Below, piece after piece: positions 55,401 through 61,303 of a stretch of DNA of 64,000 bases. A model generated the notes under the pieces. The model was not told the DNA's origin and searched no databases. It worked only from the letters and a program-made list of their open reading frames with translations. Numbering within the stretch: position 1 is the stretch's first letter; each line of letters begins with the position of its first letter. The stretch lies in assembly GCA_051453625.1 (NCBI GenBank), contig JBOZIK010000001.1:174717881-174781880 (forward strand), given 5' to 3'. Source of the DNA: Welwitschia mirabilis (lineage: Eukaryota; Gnetophyta; Gnetopsida; Welwitschiales). The position numbers were made by a program, and so were the translations under genes.

Positions 55401-56768
55401 ACAGTTAGTACAAAATAAGCTAGAATCCAATAATATGGTGTTCACGGTTTAACAGATAATCATAAATGATTTGACATGCTGAGAGGTGACTATCCAAGAA
55501 AGAAATATGCCTAAAATAAATCTGATGTTTCATCATGGTAACCAAAATCTAAATTCATGCATAGAATCTAAAACATGTATGAATAATGCCCTCACTCATC
55601 TCTTTTGCCCTTTCTAGGGGTCATGTTTCCAAATGTGAACAATAAAGGCTAACCATTTTTTATACAAAGTACATACAAAAATCCTGAAAACAAAGTCAGG
55701 TATCTTCTGGTTACATGTCCTGTTTGGTTCTTCATGTTTCAAAGTCTATGCTTAGACATCAAGGCTTGCTAATCCTATATTCCTAAACAATATCTCACTT
55801 CTGGATAAACCAAATATTTCAAGGTGATAAGCCAAAAGAGACATTAGGACAGATTTTAATATGAGCTATCTTAACAGAAGAAAATTTTAACCAATTAACA
55901 CTCTTATTTGGCATGTCCTCAACTCCATCATGCCAGCCAATTCTAATACAACATTTATGTTTAGAAAGACCTGTCTATAACAGGGCCTTTGTGGTAGCTT
56001 TAACTTTAAAAGAATTTAAAGATAATTTTTGCAACGAAATGACTAGTCAAGAATCATATCATTGTGCCTTGTAGAGGATGTCTCCTTAGTTCAATTAATA
56101 AAGACAGAATAAATGTAGGGTGAGGACTGATAAGAGATTATTACATTGATGGTAAATCTTCTATGCAGGAATATGGTGCATGTTTGGCACCCAATCAAAG
56201 CAATCTCCCTGGAATAGATTTTAAGCATCAAGGAATGTAAGCAGTAGTAACATTCCATTATAAGCTGCCTTCATGCCCATATGTGACTCGTAAATGTTCA
56301 AAACAAATCAAAAATTGCAATAACTAACTTACATCCTCATTTGCATTTTGGAGAGACCACCTCATGGAATGAGGCAAAAATATACTGATTGAAATAACAG
56401 CAAAAATATGCTGAAGTGTTAAGAAGGATGATTAGCCTTCAATTAAAGGAAAAAAAATGCCTTCATAGCAATACCTCACATTTGTCTAGTCAAGCATTCT
56501 AGGTTTTAATAGACAATAGAAATGTCTGGATATATGGACATAGGAGAAAACTAGAATTATTCAAATACAGGACGCAAAGTATCCATAAGTCCATAGGGCT
56601 TTTAGAATGATATTAGAAACATGAAATTATTCACCAGGAGATGAAAAGAAAGCAGGAAACAAATATGGGCAACAGATATGGATGAACCTTTGCAAAAGCA
56701 TAGAGTGAAGATGGAATCAACAATGCACTTGTTGCAAACAATGGATCCAAAGCTTTCGAAAGCAATAC
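6754..56768 (-). CDS. OWL1: OWL1/DNAJC11-type J-domain protein, C-terminal part, five exons
   Basis: Five minus-strand exons, in transcript order 56768-56688, 42588-42511, 25735-25490, 7024-6917 and 6810-6754, join in frame to 188 residues and a TGA stop. The product matches the C-terminal half of plant OWL1 and animal DNAJC11: a hydrophobic segment ending in LYAFAK, a basic stretch ([11 protein letters not shown]), a coiled region ([14 protein letters not shown]), then DUF3395 with [24 protein letters not shown] and a last exon rich in D, E and L that ends at SHML. In Arabidopsis, OWL1 is a J-domain protein needed for very-low-fluence light responses; animal DNAJC11 acts at mitochondria in cristae organisation. 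The J domain itself must lie upstream, beyond 64000. Every visible intron is GT-AG and phase 0. Lengths are 14,099, 16,775, 18,465 and 106 bp, and the three long ones hold the retrotransposons. Family assignment is from recognised motifs; the exact orthologue is inferred. Confidence 0.88.
6917..7024 (-). CDS. OWL1: OWL1-like exon (GFCDPCPGE motif)
   Basis: This 108-bp exon encodes 36 residues: [20 protein letters not shown], then a segment ending in [10 protein letters not shown]. The G-F-x-D-P-C-x-G-E block is a hallmark of the DNAJC11/OWL1 C-terminus. The acceptor CAG is at 7025-7027 and the donor GTATGC begins at 6916. An 18.5-kb intron separates it from the previous exon, yet the reading frame is kept. 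Confidence 0.92.
7025..12148. other. Intron sequence without recognised genes
   Basis: This is the part of the 18.5-kb OWL1-like intron nearest the 3' end of the gene. I found no protein motif. It has a poly-T tract near 10614-10629 and two LTR-like promoter zones: TATATAAG at 11502 and GTATATAAG near 11815, the latter beside a 23-nt palindrome. Parts of 11380-12060 may be fragments of LTRs, but no partner copies were found. Confidence 0.4.
11793..11815. repeat. 23-nt perfect palindrome beside a TATA-like box
   Basis: CTAATTGGTTG, a single A, then CAACCAATTAG form a perfect inverted repeat with 11-bp arms. TATATAAG follows directly, and three copies of CATGATT or CATGAC precede it at 11774-11793. 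The arrangement resembles a retroelement promoter with a factor-binding palindrome. Confidence 0.8.
12149..12495 (-). repeat. Element A downstream LTR with polypurine tract
   Basis: On the minus strand GAGAGGGGG (12496-12504) precedes an LTR starting TGTTAATAGAGG and ending ATTTCCA at 12149. The purine tract directly before TGTT is the standard copia 3' arrangement. Confidence 0.7.
12540..13290 (-). pseudogene. Element A RNase H relic
   Basis: The minus strand shows [14 protein letters not shown], then [12 protein letters not shown] and [20 protein letters not shown]. These match the copia RNase H series: a xILRYLKxxPxxGL strand, the CTFxGxxxxWRSKKQ block and AExEYxAMAxxxxExxWLxxLL. Frameshifts separate the blocks. 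It is followed directly by the polypurine tract and LTR. Confidence 0.75.
13669..13735. repeat. Poly-T/C low-complexity tract
   Basis: Blocks of eight to nine T separated by single C, repeated about seven times. Any open frame through it is a composition artefact. Confidence 0.95.
14029..14695. other. Assembly gap (667 N) in element A
   Basis: The gap falls between the integrase and RNase H remnants, where reverse transcriptase would be expected. Absence of a visible RT in element A is therefore not informative. Confidence 0.95.
14837..15120. repeat. Tandem duplication, 161-bp period, in element A pol
   Basis: CAGAGTTGCTTTC occurs at 14837 and 14998. Both copies continue through TGATATTTGTATT, GCATCCAAACCAA and TAACTCG. 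On the minus strand both encode a segment like VEDxGxDANTNIM, so a piece of the polyprotein between integrase and reverse transcriptase was duplicated. Confidence 0.8.
15415..15700 (-). pseudogene. Element A integrase C-terminal relic
   Basis: The minus strand reads [18 protein letters not shown], then [16 protein letters not shown]. This matches the copia integrase end, where a LINRxPT block is followed by a KPNLxHLRxFGC-like block. A stop-free run of 73 codons survives at 15415-15636. A diverged second copy of the surrounding DNA lies at 16797-17110. Confidence 0.65.
15467..17720. repeat. Nested A-B-B'-A'-B'' repeat block in element A
   Basis: Unit A (integrase-derived) occurs at 15467-15800 and 16797-17110. 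Unit B (~480 bp, non-coding, unrecognised) occurs at 15806-16285, 16286-16790 and 17306-17720. B copies share CTGAGTTC or CCAAGTTCC before TTTTTGCACTT, GCCTGCTTGCTGTCCATGA, TATACAGGTGGGAGAC and CAGCTATTTGTTTCA-like parts. All copies run in the same direction. B is not part of any copia domain, so it looks like an inserted sequence that was then duplicated with its flank. Confidence 0.75.
17060..17281. repeat. Tandem duplication, 107-bp period
   Basis: CATTGTCAATTCTCAACTGG starts at 17060 and again at 17167. Each copy continues through TTTTATTTTGTACTTCTT, runs of CTCTAAA, and TCAGAATGGAATTTCAATGT. The second copy has one extra CTCTAAA unit. It sits between A' and B'' of the element A repeat block. 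Confidence 0.85.
18560..18790 (-). pseudogene. Element A protease C-terminal relic
   Basis: The minus strand encodes TVANG, then [17 protein letters not shown] and [15 protein letters not shown]. This is the usual copia protease end (a hydrophobic strand, xVxYxPxxxxNLLSxxQL, then a VTF ending). The upstream HMTP, which normally sits near the active site, is visible but separated by stops; the catalytic DSG was not found. Confidence 0.6.
18930..19894 (-). pseudogene. Element A gag relic
   Basis: An ATG at 19892-19894 opens a frame beginning [20 protein letters not shown], a serine- and asparagine-rich start typical of copia gag proteins. The frame soon decays with many stops; traces continue toward 18930. 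It lies just inside the primer binding site, as expected for gag. No intact zinc knuckle was found. Confidence 0.5.
20012..20024 (-). other. Element A primer binding site
   Basis: The minus strand reads TGGCATCAAAGCC two bases after the LTR end. This resembles TGGTATCAGAGC, the usual plant copia site complementary to the 3' end of initiator methionine tRNA, with two changes in the core. Confidence 0.7.
20027..20322 (-). repeat. Element A upstream LTR
   Basis: Read on the minus strand, this aligns with the LTR at 12149-12495. Shared parts include GTTAATTAATTATA-like AT-rich DNA, CCAACTGAAA / CTAACTGAAA, CATTCATTC, CCTCTTC and TGTAATCTCA followed by TTCTTCC. It is about 296 bp against 347 bp for its partner and clearly diverged. 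It is preceded by GAGGGGAG, which resembles a polypurine tract and is unexpected before a 5' LTR. Confidence 0.65.
20323..21300. other. Unassigned stretch beside element A, with a 63-base gap
   Basis: Between 20323 and 20770 both strands have short open frames without family motifs. The minus strand approaching 20330 ends in GGAGTGGAGGGGAG next to an LTR, so it may be the 3' tail of a second, tandem element. 20770-21072 is AT-rich; the gap is 21073-21135. Confidence 0.35.
21301..22689. other. Non-coding stretch with an (AC)n microsatellite, possible gypsy LTR
   Basis: An (AC)10 run lies at 21497-21517, followed by TTTATGTGGAAACCCTTGTG and GGGAAAAACC, a phrase often seen in plant retroelement LTRs. 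No coding motif was seen. Its position before the gag relic at 22690 would suit an LTR and leader. Confidence 0.35.
22690..23420 (+). pseudogene. Ty3/gypsy-type gag relic
   Basis: The plus strand from about 22756 reads as gag: [20 protein letters not shown], then [39 protein letters not shown] and a CxxC start (RCLYC) near 23234 that suggests a zinc knuckle. The WW followed by WKEFxxxFxxxF pattern is typical of retrotransposon gag. A few stops interrupt it. No protease or reverse transcriptase was recognised afterwards. Gypsy rather than copia is my best reading. Confidence 0.55.
23421..25489. other. Intron sequence, one unassigned ORF
   Basis: A plus-strand ORF at 23932-24216 (95 codons) has no family motif I know and may be chance. 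The remainder has T-rich runs and no gene. Confidence 0.35.
25490..25735 (-). CDS. OWL1: OWL1-like exon (start of DUF3395)
   Basis: This 246-bp exon encodes 82 residues. It opens with a helical region ([20 protein letters not shown]), continues through [13 protein letters not shown], which is typical of the DUF3395 start, and a variable acidic loop, and reaches [20 protein letters not shown]. The acceptor CAG lies just upstream (25736-25738) and the donor GTATG just downstream (25489). It is the longest and most diagnostic exon in the window. Confidence 0.92.
25736..30540. other. Intron sequence without recognised genes
   Basis: No protein motif was found. The stretch includes a GGAAG/GAAAG-rich run (27487-27530), a 10-base gap at 28446-28455 in a homopolymer-rich zone, and an AAT run followed by its inverse near 30127-30157. 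A weak tRNA-like box A/box B pair near 26605-26650 is too degenerate to call a SINE. Confidence 0.4.
30541..32260 (-). pseudogene. Decayed coding relic on minus strand, unidentified
   Basis: Minus-strand segments read as protein with shifts and stops between them: [19 protein letters not shown] (near 32200), [15 protein letters not shown] (near 31970), [20 protein letters not shown] (near 31770), [17 protein letters not shown] (near 31310), [19 protein letters not shown] and finally [20 protein letters not shown] and a stop near 30540. The order suggests a globular N-terminal part followed by a charged, coiled tail. I do not recognise the family; a retroelement gag or LINE first ORF is possible. 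Confidence 0.5.
32220..33331. repeat. ~130-bp direct repeats at 32220-32349 and 33201-33331
   Basis: Both copies start GAAGTTTCACCATCT and end TTACTTTTATGAATTGGTTC, with about 15-20% difference. They bracket 850 bp of unrecognised DNA (32350-33200). The second copy runs straight into the gag fragment of element B, so it marks the point where that element was truncated. Confidence 0.85.
33332..33570 (+). pseudogene. Element B gag C-terminal fragment with zinc knuckle
   Basis: From about 33332 the frame encodes [19 protein letters not shown], the typical copia gag block before the knuckle. After a TGA (33510-33512) the same frame reads [12 protein letters not shown] (33516-33551), a CxxCxxxxH knuckle without a clear last cysteine. 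Sequence before this point is not gag but a repeat, so most of gag is missing. Confidence 0.75.
33800..34140 (+). pseudogene. Element B protease
   Basis: [13 protein letters not shown] at 33816-33854 matches the copia active-site block, normally D-S-G; here the glycine codon is GAT, giving D-S-D. A stop follows at 33867-33869, and a shift near 33950 is needed to reach [20 protein letters not shown], the conserved C-terminal strand. The enzyme would be inactive. Confidence 0.8.
34169..35280 (+). pseudogene. Element B integrase, copy 1
   Basis: An open stretch of 158 codons (34169-34642) contains the zinc-binding WHQHLGH and CDAC, then the first catalytic aspartate in LDVWGP (residue 85). The second catalytic aspartate, expected in RTDNG, is histidine (RTHNG, residue 148, codon 34610-34612). 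After a shift, [14 protein letters not shown] keeps the catalytic glutamate, followed by [20 protein letters not shown] and [13 protein letters not shown] 100-base gap follows at 35298. Confidence 0.85.
35298..35397. other. Assembly gap (100 N) at the integrase duplication boundary
   Basis: The left side ends AGTGCAAATGA, which recurs at 36601-36611 at the end of integrase copy 2. The right side starts at the protease-integrase linker. A length of exactly 100 suggests a gap of unknown size. Confidence 0.9.
35398..36612 (+). pseudogene. Element B integrase, copy 2
   Basis: This repeats 34092-35297 with visible divergence, both starting with a GGTAGAAC... phrase and TGCATGATGGCTTGTAT. It keeps the SDVWG start, changes the RTDNG block to RTNKG, and retains [31 protein letters not shown] and, after a 10-base gap (36260-36269), [18 protein letters not shown]. 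It is the copy contiguous with reverse transcriptase. Stops and shifts occur early in the core. Confidence 0.8.
36554..37664 (+). pseudogene. Element B reverse transcriptase
   Basis: One frame is open from 36554 to 37567 except for a single TGA (37220-37222). It contains [77 protein letters not shown] and the catalytic YVDDIIV. These are the successive conserved blocks of copia reverse transcriptase. After 37567 a shift is needed to reach [15 protein letters not shown]. It is the best-preserved domain in the window, yet broken. Confidence 0.92.
37665..38430 (+). pseudogene. Element B RNase H, copy 1
   Basis: The first part (37665-37862) reads [19 protein letters not shown], the usual connection domain. 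[16 protein letters not shown] follows after a stop. In the active block the tryptophan of DxDWAG is a TAG stop, while [17 protein letters not shown] survives. The C-terminal AEYRAMA block is shifted. The stretch ends at a degenerate polypurine tract. Confidence 0.8.
38433..38660 (+). repeat. Element B LTR fragment 1
   Basis: TCTTGATAATTGTAAGTGTTG aligns with the LTR start TGTTGCTAATTGTAACTGTTG at 39145. Shared parts include TAGTTGAGTGGGAGT and AGGTGGCATTCAG. The fragment ends in a (CT)n run (38640-38660) at a 100-base gap. Confidence 0.7.
38761..39140 (+). pseudogene. Element B RNase H C-terminus, copy 2
   Basis: The frame reads [20 protein letters not shown] and [12 protein letters not shown], followed after shifts by the [13 protein letters not shown]-like end. 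It duplicates 38060-38425. This copy is closer to an intact domain than copy 1 in its AEYRAMA block. Confidence 0.8.
39145..39569 (+). repeat. Element B 3' LTR with polypurine tract and 121-bp tandem duplication
   Basis: GAGGGGGAG (39136-39144) directly precedes TGTTGCTAATTG, the copia LTR start. Inside, a 121-bp segment occurs twice in tandem (39315-39435 and 39436-39556), differing at very few positions. Each carries a TATA-like TATAAATATA (39391 and 39512). The LTR runs into a 795-base gap at 39570, flanked on both sides by CT-rich DNA. Confidence 0.85.
39570..40364. other. Assembly gap (795 N) in CT-rich DNA
   Basis: CTCTCCCTCTC stands before the gap and CTCCCTCCCTCC after it, so the missing part is probably a long CT-type simple repeat plus the end of the element B LTR. 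Confidence 0.9.
40375..40560. repeat. Duplicated ~95-bp unit around a (CT)n run
   Basis: CCATTGCTGATTC starts at 40375 and 40474. Both copies continue with CCAATCTCAATACAAACCATCA and CAATAGGCTCCCAAGACTCA. A (CT)n run (40444-40473) lies between them. It may be the tail or leader of element B. Confidence 0.8.
40561..42510. other. Intron sequence without recognised genes
   Basis: I see no family motif or repeat structure in this AT-rich stretch, which ends at the donor of the KPYY exon. Confidence 0.4.
42511..42588 (-). CDS. OWL1: OWL1-like exon (basic KPYY linker)
   Basis: This 78-bp exon encodes 26 residues, starting [15 protein letters not shown] and ending IALSQ. The acceptor AG is at 42589-42590 after a pyrimidine-rich stretch, and the donor GTGAAA follows at 42510. 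The reading continues in frame into the exon starting VIAARERA. The VxKPY start and basic composition match the region just before DUF3395 in the DNAJC11 family. Confidence 0.85.
42589..46473. other. Intron sequence without recognised genes
   Basis: Only short open frames without motifs are visible on either strand, and no clear repeat or LTR. Confidence 0.4.
46474..47219 (-). pseudogene. Two adjoining minus-strand ORFs, unidentified
   Basis: The first ORF (47219-46989, 76 codons) includes [19 protein letters not shown], then [20 protein letters not shown]. The second (46971-46474, 165 codons), in another frame, includes [53 protein letters not shown] and a serine/threonine-rich tail. The composition is protein-like: amphipathic, with charged helices, then a disordered acidic end. 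They probably come from one reading frame broken by a shift near 46990. I do not recognise the family; a retroelement gag-like protein is one option. Confidence 0.5.
47220..48957. other. Intron sequence without recognised genes
   Basis: No coding motif was seen. CTCCT at 48953-48957 immediately before the element C LTR may be its target-site copy. Confidence 0.4.
48958..49942 (+). repeat. Element C 5' LTR
   Basis: It starts TGTTGTACCTCCTGAT and ends GGTGGTCCTAACA, with TG...CA ends. It aligns with 53894-54820 throughout: ACCTCCTGA, GGATCATGCATA, AACAACATTTCTTTTTG, CAACTATGAACTA, ACCCCTCCCCTCTAGGG. The visible divergence is high, so the insertion is old. A motif zone based on GGTCGACC lies at about 49270-49345. 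Confidence 0.85.
49945..49956 (+). other. Element C primer binding site
   Basis: TGATATCAGAGT begins two bases after the 5' LTR and resembles TGGTATCAGAGC, complementary to the initiator methionine tRNA 3' end, with two substitutions. Confidence 0.8.
50160..51240 (+). pseudogene. Element C gag
   Basis: A frame at 50188-50520 reads [37 protein letters not shown] and the end [13 protein letters not shown], the standard copia gag core (a W-L-x-YEG start, then an F-x-x-Y/FK-M segment). A second frame (50565-50837) has the Sirevirus-type acidic [11 protein letters not shown] followed by a basic stretch. After a TAA the same frame encodes the knuckle [14 protein letters not shown] (50859-50900), which is intact CxxCxxxxHxxxxC. 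Frameshift and stops break the gene. Confidence 0.85.
51860..52150 (+). pseudogene. Element C protease
   Basis: [15 protein letters not shown] (51892-51936) corresponds to the Sirevirus active-site block, usually W-x-x-D-S-G-C-S-R-H-M-T. The tryptophan position is a TGA stop (51889-51891) and the catalytic aspartate is glutamate (51898-51900). FGGKGKA follows, then after a stop [20 protein letters not shown], the conserved C-terminal part. Confidence 0.8.
52085..52510 (+). pseudogene. Element C pre-integrase and integrase N-terminus
   Basis: An open frame of 141 codons contains [20 protein letters not shown], the pre-integrase block with its HxxxxH zinc ligands, then [11 protein letters not shown], where the first cysteine of CxxC is tyrosine, and [19 protein letters not shown], where the first catalytic aspartate of the xSDLxGP block is replaced. 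It stops at 52510. No second aspartate or glutamate block follows: the rest of pol is deleted. Confidence 0.85.
52624..53415 (+). pseudogene. Element C ORF between pol and polypurine tract, unidentified
   Basis: One frame reads protein-like from 52624 to 53415 across a 100-base gap, with three stops around 52990-53080. The last 108 codons (53089-53412) are rich in S, P, T and E and end LLSDSETR. Sireviruses often carry an extra ORF in this position, between pol and the 3' LTR, sometimes called envelope-like; position and composition would suit a remnant of it, but I see no diagnostic motif. Confidence 0.45.
52850..52949. other. Assembly gap (100 N) with matching edges
   Basis: TAGATCTC stands at both edges (52842-52849 and 52950-52957). 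The two contigs may simply overlap by these 8 bases. Confidence 0.9.
53882..53893 (+). other. Element C polypurine tract
   Basis: AAAAGGGGGAGA directly precedes the 3' LTR start TGGTTGCACC and follows GTCATTAATGCC, a phrase conserved at the 3' end of Sirevirus internal regions. Confidence 0.9.
53894..54820 (+). repeat. Element C 3' LTR
   Basis: It starts TGGTTGCACCTCCTGACT and ends CTGTCCTAATA, so the first and last bases have drifted from TGTT...AACA. It aligns with 48958-49942 along its length. GGTCGACC occurs at 54174-54181, matching the copy at 49292-49299. Confidence 0.85.
54821..56687. other. Intron sequence without recognised genes
   Basis: It starts CTCTT, the likely second target-site copy of element C. 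The rest is AT-rich, with no motif seen. Confidence 0.4.
56688..56768 (-). CDS. OWL1: OWL1-like exon (hydrophobic segment before the basic linker)
   Basis: This 81-bp exon encodes 27 residues: [12 protein letters not shown], then a hydrophobic run ending in SSLYAFAK. It is preceded on the minus strand by an AG acceptor (56769-56770) and followed by a GT donor (56686-56687). The segment matches the hydrophobic patch before the basic linker in DNAJC11-type proteins. Both ends are phase 0. It is the most 5' exon I could find; earlier exons are probably past the window edge. Confidence 0.8.
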
Positions 56769-59700
56769 CTACAGATATAACATGTTTAGGTGTCAGTTTA
56801 TAGCTAACATTAGAAAATTTGTAAAAATGATAGACTTTAAGTAAAACATGATGAATGGATGAAAACCCATTATAAAAAAATATTCTTCAGAGAAAAATAA
56901 ACAAAATTTGAAAATTATATGCAGAGAACCAGAATCTTAAATCTTTGATGATATGAAGAGTGCAGAAGATTCATAGATCCATCTGACACACTTATGTTAT
57001 TCAATGTGCCTCATCTACGTAGATTGGAGATTCCTTGAATTATAATACTGATTACTAGGAAAGCCCTCCTAGGTCAATTTTACAGAATAATAAACAAGTT
57101 AAATGCAATAAGGAGATAGTTGCCCTTTCCTGATCTATTCCCTTTCATGTCTTCACACAAGTGGTCATGTCTCTTTCTTAAGAAGCAAATCCTATCATTA
57201 TTGAATAACTAATTTCCATGACCATACATCTACCGTTTTTCAACAATTCAACTAATTACTAATTAGAACTGTAGGAATTTACTAATTATCCTATAAGCAC
57301 ACATACACAATAGTTAGGTGTGTTACAATCTTCCCCATTTTAAGTAATCTGACTCAATAGGTTTCTTATTATTTTTGAAAGTTAATCTAAATAAATGTGT
57401 AAGAGATAGAACCTTGATGTACATACAATGTCAAAACCCAGGCAGCATGACCTCTGTCTCCTGATTTGCCAATAAAAGCTAAAATTTGATTCATGATTCA
57501 ATTTGTAAAAATCAAACCAAATCTTCCATCTACGCTTTATTTTCCCCTTTATTTTAGCACTGACATTAAATTGCACTTAATGTTTGTGACATGCAAAGTC
57601 ACTTTTTGTAATTTAATAGTAACTTGATGTTATGTGAATGCTATGTTTGGGGATGTTCGAATAGACGAAAAGCATCAAAGTGAAAGGAGGCAAGTGTTTG
57701 GGATATTACTTTGGGTCTCTTGTGTTGTTGCAATGTTTGTAATGCGAAACTGAGGCTCTCAAGGACAGGTTGTGTCTTGGTGTTTCATAAAGGTTTAAGA
57801 AAGCTCTACACTATTCCCAAGGACCTAGGTTAGAAAGGGCCCAAACCTAATTGAACTCTTGTTTTTGTATTGTTGTCCTTAAATATTTCATTGCATAAAT
57901 AAATAACAGTTGGTATTTAAGGTTCATTGTGGTTAGAGTTATCATAGCATTTGAACACTAGGGAACAAAAAGCAAAGTGGAGCATCACACAAGTTGAGTA
58001 GACGCAGCAAATCGTCATAGGGAACAAAGTTATGCAAACAAGTGAGCACAGTGAACATAACGTAAGAATTTTGATGTTTGTACAATCGTTTTGCGATGCT
58101 TGTATGGTTGTTTTTCAGTTTCCGTAAATTGACCAAAGAAATCAGAATGAAAATATTGTATACAACAAAAATGCTCACTGGCAAAAAACAGAAAACTTGA
58201 GCATTCTGATGGAGGATGGTTTGCATGGACGAGTGGGCAGAAGCCTATTCAGGCTACAAAGTCGTTGAGAAGGGATGTCATAGACTGGATCAAGATGAAG
58301 CTCAAATGGTGTCATTTATCCAGTCTGGTTGAGTAACAAAACCCTCGAATCTATCAGGAAAAAGGTGCAGGTTTGAATGATTCTCATGCTTATCAGAAAG
58401 CTTTCAATGCAAAGATGAAAGCCATGGTTTCTTTGCAAATCACTTGGATGAGATGATTTCCAACTTTATAGCATTCAAAGAATAGCAAGTTTCCATTATA
58501 AAATCAATCAAGTGCTACGTAATTCTAAACTCTGCCAAATACATGGACATCCATAGTGATGAGTAATGACCATCACTATGTCCATGAGTACCAACCATAC
58601 TTCATTCGATATAATGATTAAATACTTAGCAAGTAAGTTAGTTTCTTACTTTCTTGAGTTATTGATTGGCTATGAATATTCTTTGATATTTGTAGGTCAT
58701 AGGCACTGTGAAAATGATGATGCCAAATCTCAAACTCTTTGGGATGTCAGTGCTCAAAGGTGGAACAACACCAGCCATACCATGGTTCTGCTAATCCATT
58801 GAATCTAGCTTTTGAGAAGCCAAATTTTAATTTAGATGGTGTTGAAATTCGTTTCAAATTCATAGGAATTTTCGAGAGGTAGCACAGAGAACGTATTCCC
58901 AAGCCAGGAATAGGTTACATTGTATAAAGAGTTGCAAAAATTCACTAGCCAATCACTCGATGCATTTTTGAAGGATGCCATTGAATCAAGGAAAAGCCTA
59001 TGTCCATGTATATAATTATAATGACATAATTTATCTTCAATTTTGTGATTGTTCATGTAAATTCCTTTCTCGAGGCATAGAAAGGACAATGCCGCCTTGC
59101 TTTCCAAGGTGAGGCATCCTAGACTTATTTTAGGGGGCTGCCATAAATTAGGTACCCCTTAAGATCCCTCAGGGTACAATGTAACTGGGGCAGAAGGTGA
59201 AAAAAAGGCTCAGCCTAGCAAGAAGCCTCACTCCGTGGCAAAGATAAAAGAAAAGAAAAAGGAAGAAAGGGTAGAGAGAAACTAGTGTTTCCTAGGTAGA
59301 AGTTTTTCCTCAGGTTATGCCTACAAGGGAAGCAGGAACAAGCCTTGGTTTGGGAATAGAGGTTCTCAATGGATCTTCCCTCAAGGCAAGTTTGAGGCAA
59401 AGTCTCTCAGGCAAGAAACGAAGGGTACACGTCTACACGAGATAAGGGGCCTTCCATTTTTTGAATGCCGTCTCTCAAGAAAAGGGCATTGTTTAACAAC
59501 TAGGTCCTCCTCAGAACTCTGTCCAACAGGCCTACACAGTAAGATCTAGAGTATGAGAAAAAACTTGCTCCTTTGTTAACTGAAAGAAATTCTTACAATC
59601 TAGGAAAAAAAAATCTCATTTAAGGGGATACAGGGAGGAGGTATATAAAGATCTCTCCCAACTGAGAAGAGGAGAAGGACTATTACAATCTAGAGACAAT

Positions 59701-61303
59701 AACTAAAACATGCAACTACAAATATAAAGAGAAAACATTGGCAAAGGCCAAAAGATGCACAAATAAATCATGCAGTAAAAGCAACTTCTTCTGTGTCCTT
59801 CATGAGTCTTCCTTGCAGAGGAGATGAAATTGGCAGCTGGCTTAAAGTCAGAAAGAGAAACATCCTTAGTGAAGTTTAGATTGTTATCTAGGATATGAGG
59901 AAGGGGAATATCCTTAGTGAAGTTGGGACTGTTATTTGGTATATGAGGAAGGGAAAGTCCATTCTACTAGACAACTTATATAATACTAGAGGTTGACAGG
60001 GAAACAAGGACATAAACAAAGAGAGAGTCTCCCAAATGCAGAGACCAAGATGCAGGAGAGAAAGGGAAGACATTGCCTCTTTGATGTAACACGAAAAAGT
60101 GAGAGTAATGTGGAAGTATGCGAAGGGAATGTGATGATGGAAAGGGGCCTCTATAGCATCTACTTCTTCTCCTTGAGCTAGATGGAATGCGATGATGTAG
60201 TAGTGTTTGGAGGACTAAGGAAGGTGTGAAAGAAGAGTTGGTTGGTCCCTAATGGTGCTAGAAAGGAGCATCACGCCAAAACAGTGGTTGCCCATTGGTC
60301 ATCAAACTAGTACTCACAAGTGTTGTAATCTCACGGACAGGCTTGCTTGATTCTAGTGCATTCTAAGGGTTTAATGCAACCTTAGATCGCTTCTAAAGCT
60401 GAAATGGTGATCTAAATCTGACAATCACACCCTTGGGGAAGAGGATGGGGCAAGATGCCAAATTGAATTTCTAGAGGGGAAACAACCGAATAAGGAGTTC
60501 TGACTAGAAAGACAACTCTATGGGGATTGGAGCAGTCTGAATTTTGACAGGGAAGAGGAACTGGGTTGAACTTAGGTGAGCGATGGAGAAGAAGAAGATG
60601 GCTCTAGGATTCCACACCCACAACACGGACTTTGGTTGGAGAAGATAATGCTGAAGATCCAAACTGAAGGCTTAAATTATCTGTTTTCCATGAAGAGAAG
60701 CCTTCGTTTGCCTATTGATTATAAAGGGCTAGCATTTGGCTAGGTTGGAATAGGTTCAACAAAGGCAGAACGGGTTGAAACTAGATACGATGCCCAGGTT
60801 GTGAGATTGGCCTGGTGTGAAGGAGAAGTGAGAAAGGGAGAAGGGGAAAACAAAGACTAAAAGACCGAAGGAAGAAGAAAAGGGAAAGGGGCAAGAAGTG
60901 AAGAAAAATGGAAAATGGGATAAAAGAGGAATCCTAAGGAAGGGATGAGCTTGGGAAGCCTTCTACTGAAGCCAGAAGATCGAAGACCCTGACAAATAGT
61001 AGTATTGGGCTAAAAGAGCTAGATCTAGAGCAGAGCCTGATGCTAAAGTTGAATCCGACCTCTGAATCTAAGCAAATGGCCTAAATCGAGCCTGTAGGAG
61101 GGAGTGAGTTTTTCTTCCATGCCCAAGCCATGGATTTGCCCAATTTCCACTCTCAAGGTAGGGAATTGGATTGGATTTCACACCTAGGGTATGGAATCTA
61201 ACTCGAAGTGGTGGAGAAGAGAAGAGAGACAAGAAAGGGAGGGCAGAAAAGATAAGAAAGAAAAAGAGGGAAAGCAGAAAGGTAAGGAAAAAGAGGAAAA
61301 GAG
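56769..61303. other. Upstream intron or flank; long purine-rich tract at its end
   Basis: No gene was recognised. 58200-59110 has short frames of mixed quality without motifs. A 48-bp unit is duplicated in tandem at 59862-59957. From about 60550 to 61303 the plus strand is strongly purine-rich (GAA/GGA-type), broken by the solo LTR and resuming at 62396. If the OWL1-like gene continues past 64000, this is intron. Confidence 0.4.
59862..59957. repeat. 48-bp tandem duplication
   Basis: ATCCTTAGTGAAGTT occurs at 59862 and 59910. Both copies continue through TTGTTAT or CTGTTAT to TATGAGGAAGGG, with a few differences. Confidence 0.85.

Noticed and set aside
58200-59110. Possible retroelement coding region (fragments near 58390-58460 and 58960-59100)
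   Set aside because: Short protein-like pieces occur in different frames, but none matches a gag, protease, integrase or polymerase block well enough to call.
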